This document shows, in pieces, positions 22,463 to 25,981 of a stretch of DNA of 25,981 nucleotides. The stretch is from positions 1-25,981 of the forward strand of contig JAEDEY010000024.1 in assembly GCA_016293065.1 (NCBI GenBank), written 5' to 3'. Numbering within the stretch: the first letter of the stretch is position 1; the number at the start of each line of letters is the position of its first letter. The translations under genes were made by a program, and so were the position numbers. The stretch is from Bacteroidales bacterium. Its GTDB lineage: Bacteria; Bacteroidota; Bacteroidia; Bacteroidales; UBA3663. The notes under the pieces were generated by a model. That model was given only the letters and a program-made list of their open reading frames with translations, was not told where the DNA came from and made no database searches.

Positions 22463-24616
22463 ATGAAAAAAAACACAAGCCGAGAGAAACTGTTTGCCAA
22501 AATCTTAGAATGGTTTTCTTCTCATCCAAAAGACTCATATAACTACCTGCAAGTGTCTCAGGAACTTGGCATCTTCGGTCGTGCAAATCGTGCGAATGTC
22601 TATGACATGCTTGCCGAGATGTACGAAATGGGTGTGCTCAAGGAAATTTCTACCGGACGGTTCACCCTTGCCGATGCCGAACGCAAGGCAGAAGTCGAGC
22701 TCGAGGGAATCTTCGACCGTCGCCATAATGGTATGCACCAGGTCAAGGTCGAGGGTTACGAGGACTCTTTCACCGTATATGATGGCGACGACTTACAGGC
22801 TCTCACTGGCGATAAAGTCAAGATCAAGAAGATAGGTGGTCGTCAATCTAAGAGCAACGGCATGCGTGCCCGTGTGCTCGAGGTAATTGAGCGTGTCGAA
22901 CACCGCTATGTGGGTGTGCTCCAACAGTCGGGTCGCTACAACTTCGTGATTCCCGACAACCGTTCGCTCGACAAGGACATCTACATCCCTGCCGAACGAC
23001 TTGGCAAGGCCAAGAATGGCGACAAGGTATATGTTGAGATCGAGCGCTGGCCTCAGTTCTCGAAAAACCCTGTCGGCAAGATCCTCGACATCCTCGGAAA
23101 GAATGGCGAGAACAATGCCGAGATGCATGCGATCCTTGCCGAATATGGCTTGCCATACAAGTATCCTGACAATCTCGTGAAGGCTGCACAGAAGATCGAG
23201 GCTGGCATCACCGACGAGGAGATTGCCAAACGCGAGGACTACCGCGAGGTGGTTACCTTCACCATCGACCCTGCCGATGCCAAGGATTTCGACGATGCTC
23301 TCTCGATCAGGAAGCTCGACAATGGTCGCTGGGAGGCTGGTGTGCATATCGCCGATGTCTCTCATTATGTGCTCCCAGGCACTCCTATCGATGCCGAGGC
23401 TTACAAGCGTGCCACAAGCATCTACCTCGTTGACCGCACTATCCCAATGCTGCCCGAGAAGCTCTGCAACGACCTCTGCTCGCTGCGTCAGGACGAAGAC
23501 AAGCTGACCTATAGCACCATCTTCGAGATGGACGACGATGCCAATGTACTGAAGAGCCGCATCGTCAAGACTGTGACTCGCTCCAACCGCCGCTTTACCT
23601 ACGAGGAGGCACAGCAGATCATCGAGACTGGCCAGGGCGACTTCGCCCCCGAGATACTCGCTCTCGACCGTCTGGCTAAACAGCTCCGCGCACGCCGTTT
23701 TGCAGAAGGTGCTATTTCGTTCGAGCGCGAAGAGGTCAAGTTCATACTCGATGACACTGGCAAACCTGTCGATGTGTTCTTTAAGGTTGCCAAAGACTCA
23801 AACAAGCTCGTCGAGGAGTTCATGCTGCTTGCCAACAGGACAGTGGCAGAGACTATCGGCAAGGCTGTGAACCGCATCAGCAAGAAGGCCAAGACATTCA
23901 TCTATCGTGTCCACGACCAACCTGCCCAGGAAAAGATGATGAGTCTTGCTGGCATGGCTTCGCGCTTCGGACATAAGATACAAGCTGTGGGCAACAACAA
24001 GGTGGTGGCTCAGAGCATCAACCAGCTGATGAAGGAGATTCACGACCGCCCAGAGGAGAACCTTCTCTCGGCTCTCGCCATCCGCTCGATGGCAAAGGCT
24101 GTATATACAACCAGCAATATCGGGCATTACGGACTTGCCTTCGACTATTACACTCACTTCACCTCACCTATCCGCCGCTATCCCGATACAATGGTGCATC
24201 GCCTGCTCGACCGATACCTCAACCAGGGCGGCAGAAGCGTGTCGGGCACCCAGTATGAGGAGTATTGCCAGCATTGCAGCGACATGGAGCAACTGGCGGC
24301 TCAGGCCGAACGCGCTTCGATCAAGTACAAGCAAGCCGAATTCCTCAAGGATCGTCTCGGCGAGGTCTTCGAAGGTCAGGTGAGCGGTGTTTCCGAATGG
24401 GGCTTCTATGTCGAACTGAAAGACAATCTCTGCGAGGGTCTCGTGCCTGTGCGCGACCTCAAAGACGACCATTACATCTACGACGAGAAGAACATGTGTC
24501 TCATCGGCCGACGCTCACACCGTCGCTTCACCCTTGGCGACAAAGTGAGAGTGCAGGTGGCTGCTGTCAACATGGAGCGCAAGACCATCGACTTCAAGCT
24601 CGAAGCCAGAAAGTAA
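22463..24616 (+). CDS. rnr: Ribonuclease R
   Basis: A processive 3'-to-5' exoribonuclease that degrades structured RNA and takes part in RNA quality control. The 717 residues contain an N-terminal winged-helix segment (about 5-70), two cold-shock-like domains (about 78-215), the RNB catalytic domain (about 255-590) and a C-terminal S1 domain (about 638-715, from EVFEGQVSGVSEWGFYVEL). The magnesium site is TIDPADAKDFDDAL (267-280), with D269, D275, D277 and D278. TSPIRRYPD and later segments complete the RNB core. No frame breaks are seen. Confidence 0.97.
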   Translation: MKKNTSREKLFAKILEWFSSHPKDSYNYLQVSQELGIFGRANRANVYDMLAEMYEMGVLKEISTGRFTLADAERKAEVELEGIFDRRHNGMHQVKVEGYEDSFTVYDGDDLQALTGDKVKIKKIGGRQSKSNGMRARVLEVIERVEHRYVGVLQQSGRYNFVIPDNRSLDKDIYIPAERLGKAKNGDKVYVEIERWPQFSKNPVGKILDILGKNGENNAEMHAILAEYGLPYKYPDNLVKAAQKIEAGITDEEIAKREDYREVVTFTIDPADAKDFDDALSIRKLDNGRWEAGVHIADVSHYVLPGTPIDAEAYKRATSIYLVDRTIPMLPEKLCNDLCSLRQDEDKLTYSTIFEMDDDANVLKSRIVKTVTRSNRRFTYEEAQQIIETGQGDFAPEILALDRLAKQLRARRFAEGAISFEREEVKFILDDTGKPVDVFFKVAKDSNKLVEEFMLLANRTVAETIGKAVNRISKKAKTFIYRVHDQPAQEKMMSLAGMASRFGHKIQAVGNNKVVAQSINQLMKEIHDRPEENLLSALAIRSMAKAVYTTSNIGHYGLAFDYYTHFTSPIRRYPDTMVHRLLDRYLNQGGRSVSGTQYEEYCQHCSDMEQLAAQAERASIKYKQAEFLKDRLGEVFEGQVSGVSEWGFYVELKDNLCEGLVPVRDLKDDHYIYDEKNMCLIGRRSHRRFTLGDKVRVQVAAVNMERKTIDFKLEARK

Positions 24617-24694
24617 GGCCCAGCTTCTCTCCTACATCGTTTCATAACGCATTACTTTATTTAATAATAACCAATTATCAAACAACCCAAAATC

Positions 24695-25102
24695 ATGGCT
24701 TACAAAATCGAACAAGTAGAAGGCATCGGTGCTGTTTATGCAGAAAAACTCGCTGCCGTAGGTATCAAGACTACAGAAGATTTGCTCGCTCAGTGCGCTA
24801 ATGCTGCTGGCCGCAAGAAGGTAGAAGAAGAGACTGGCATCAGTCACAAGCTGATCCTCAAGTGGACCAACCATGCCGACCTCTTCCGCATCAATGGCAT
24901 CGCCGGACAGTTTGCCGAGCTCCTCGAAGCTGCAGGTGTCGATACTGTCAAGGAGTTCCGTCACCGCGTTCCCGCCAACCTCCAGCCTAAACTCGTTGAG
25001 GTGAATGAGCAGAAGAACCTCTGCAACCGCGTTCCAAGTGTTGCCGAGCTCGAGAAGATGATCGCTCAGGCCAAGGAACTTGAACCTCTCATCACCTATT
25101 GA
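24695..25102 (+). CDS. DUF4332 helix-hairpin-helix protein
   Basis: A 135-residue protein without signal or membrane segments. It is built of two helix-hairpin-helix-like halves: VEGIGAVYAEKLAAVGIKTTEDLLAQC (8-34) and INGIAGQFAELLEAAGVDTVKEFRHR (66-91), each with the G-I-G or G-I-A turn used to bind the DNA backbone. This matches the DUF4332 family. It follows rnr by 78 bases and is ended by a strong terminator. A nucleic-acid-binding role is likely from the fold but the partner is unknown. Confidence 0.87.
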   Translation: MAYKIEQVEGIGAVYAEKLAAVGIKTTEDLLAQCANAAGRKKVEEETGISHKLILKWTNHADLFRINGIAGQFAELLEAAGVDTVKEFRHRVPANLQPKLVEVNEQKNLCNRVPSVAELEKMIAQAKELEPLITY

Positions 25103-25152
25103 TGACAATGCTCATGCAAGAAATTGCCGAGCTATAAAAGCATAACATAATG

Positions 25153-25193
25153 AACCCAGCTGTCTTTGCGAAGAGCAAGAGCAGTTGGGTTTT
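25153..25193 (+). terminator. Intrinsic terminator after the DUF4332 gene
   Basis: AACCCAGCTG (25153-25162) pairs with CAGTTGGGTT (25182-25191) through one G-U pair, with an inner TTGC/GCAA helix, and runs into TTTT. It lies 50 bases after the stop and begins the only gene-free stretch longer than 300 bases (25103-25501), which otherwise holds the transposase relic and a short GTCATT repeat. Confidence 0.88.
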
Positions 25194-25392
25194 ATAAATG
25201 GCTGATATAGTCAGTTGATCTGTCACGGCTGACAGTATGTACCTTTTCATGTCGTTCAATCCACTCACGGAAACTCTCTGTTCCCCTGTCACCGAGAAGG
25301 TCTATCGGCCAGCCGTTAGTTTAGTCAATGATGATGCTTCCGTAGGTGACACCCTTTCGCCAAGCCCAGTCGTCATCGCAAAAGAACATCCT
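25192..25392 (-). pseudogene. Decayed ISL3-type transposase fragment
   Basis: Read on the minus strand from about 25380, one frame gives CDDDWAWRKGVTYGSIIID, then a TAA stop (25323-25321), then TNGWPIDLLGDRGTESFREW, IERHEKVHTVSRDRS and TDYIS before a final stop at 25194-25192. This is the pattern of the DDE catalytic core of ISL3-family transposases: the first Asp in DDWAWRKG, the strand YGSIIID, WPIDLLGDR, and the second Asp in VSRDRS. Only about 62 codons survive, with stops also just upstream, and no third catalytic residue or clear terminal repeats are seen. It is a relic of an insertion sequence. It runs up to the DUF4332 terminator. Confidence 0.8.
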
Positions 25393-25449
25393 TCTATGAA
25401 TCTGTCTCTATTAGCCTTTGCCGGCAGGAAAAGACATGTCTTGTGTTAA

Positions 25450-25478
25450 GTCATTATGGTCATTTGTCATTAGTCATT
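25450..25478. repeat. Short GTCATT repeat
   Basis: GTCATT occurs at 25450, 25459, 25466 and 25473, with spacings of 9, 7 and 7 bases. It lies just past the LytTR gene stop and beside the transposase relic. It may be simple-sequence drift. Confidence 0.4.
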
Positions 25479-25501
25479 AAGACTTCGGGATTCCTGTTTT
25501 G

Positions 25502-25981
25502 TTAACTTGCACATAGAGCCTCCTTGATTGCAGCTCTGTTGGAGCGTGACAAAGGAATCTTTTTGTCAAAACTGAACAGATTGATGAAGAACCGGTTGTT
25601 GGTTCCTTCAAGTGACTCGACATACATGATGTTGACGAGGAAGGCACGATGGCACTGAACAATAAATGAGTAATCTCGCAGTTCTTCCTTCAGTTGTTTT
25701 ATCGTTGAGCGCAACGTGCGACTGCTGATTTGTTCGTTATCTATATAATAGACATTGCTATAATTGCCTACCGATTCGACATAGATGATGCTGCTTGGTA
25801 TGATGGAGAAGTCTGGAGCCGTATTGTCGGTATGCAGAATGACAGGACAGTCTTCTTCTTCACGCTTACCATCATGTTCATTATCATCTTTATCTATTCC
25901 TTTTTCAACTTCTTCCCCAACTCCTTCACCTTTTTCATTTTCTTCTTTTTCTGGCTTGCTTTCCTCTTTCCATCCATTGGT
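25502..25981 (-). CDS. LytTR-domain DNA-binding protein (5' end outside window)
   Basis: The frame is open from the window edge to the TAA at 25504-25502, giving 159 residues of C-terminus. The first ~50 residues are a highly charged Glu/Lys/Asp linker. From IIPSSIIYVESVGNY the sequence is a LytTR domain: IYVES at the first strand, NYSNVYYIDNEQ, the helix RTLRSTIKQLKEEL, YSFIVQCHRAFLVNIMYVESLE with the conserved C/S-H-R-x-F-x-V-N core, and the closing SRSNRAAIKEAL. Such domains bind DNA in response regulators or in membrane-anchored Bacteroidetes regulators. No receiver domain is visible here; an N-terminal membrane part beyond the edge is possible. Translation starts outside the window, since the TTG at 25714 is inside the domain. 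Confidence 0.88.
   Translation of the reverse strand, partial: TNGWKEESKPEKEENEKGEGVGEEVEKGIDKDDNEHDGKREEEDCPVILHTDNTAPDFSIIPSSIIYVESVGNYSNVYYIDNEQISSRTLRSTIKQLKEELRDYSFIVQCHRAFLVNIMYVESLEGTNNRFFINLFSFDKKIPLSRSNRAAIKEALCAS

Noticed and set aside
25237..25449. 70-codon plus-strand open frame in the gap after the DUF4332 gene
   Set aside because: It is antisense to the ISL3 transposase relic and has no signal, promoter or family likeness.

Overview
The window looks like chromosomal DNA of a Bacteroidales bacterium, most likely Prevotella or a close relative. This rests on Bacteroidetes-type promoters (TAnnTTTG -7 boxes, several with an upstream TTTG), A-rich start regions without clear Shine-Dalgarno sites, a PorT-like type IX secretion protein, many lipoproteins, a gdhA of the Bacteroides type and a LytTR regulator. 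No rRNA, tRNA or CRISPR array was seen. Most of the window is core metabolism and housekeeping.

Layout. 1-3508 (minus): etfB, etfA and a partial acyl-CoA dehydrogenase, a tight electron-transfer operon. 3579-7731 (minus): asd, purC, phoH and a shortened, tail-anchored PP2C-like gene; a strong terminator closes the phosphatase-like/phoH/purC unit and asd restarts from its own promoter. 7911-8141 (minus): a tiny cysteine-repeat lipoprotein, divergent from porT (plus), which is followed by a DUF1593 lipoprotein. 10428-11867 (minus): an M24 aminopeptidase, overlapping the DUF1593 gene tail to tail. 12005-16355 (minus): pyrE, an SRPBCC-like gene, argH and two lipoproteins (one Rieske-like with four cysteines, one beta-helix), packed as one operon. 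16458-17965 (minus): kpsF-like SIS gene, tatA, comF. 18061-25102 (plus): M16 peptidase, a His/Asn-rich secreted protein, gdhA, gamma-carbonic-anhydrase-like protein, rnr and a DUF4332 protein with a clear terminator. 25192-25392: a decayed ISL3-type transposase fragment. 25502-end (minus): the C-terminal part of a LytTR protein.

No complete new defence or mobile system is evident. The items most worth a second look are: a family of intergenic repeats with 10-bp periodicity lying just upstream of asd, purC and pepP; the apparently degenerate PP2C-like protein co-transcribed with phoH; the Rieske-like lipoprotein whose usual histidine ligands are replaced by cysteines; the CCGDST-repeat lipoprotein; and the transposase relic hidden in the only gene-free stretch longer than 300 bases.
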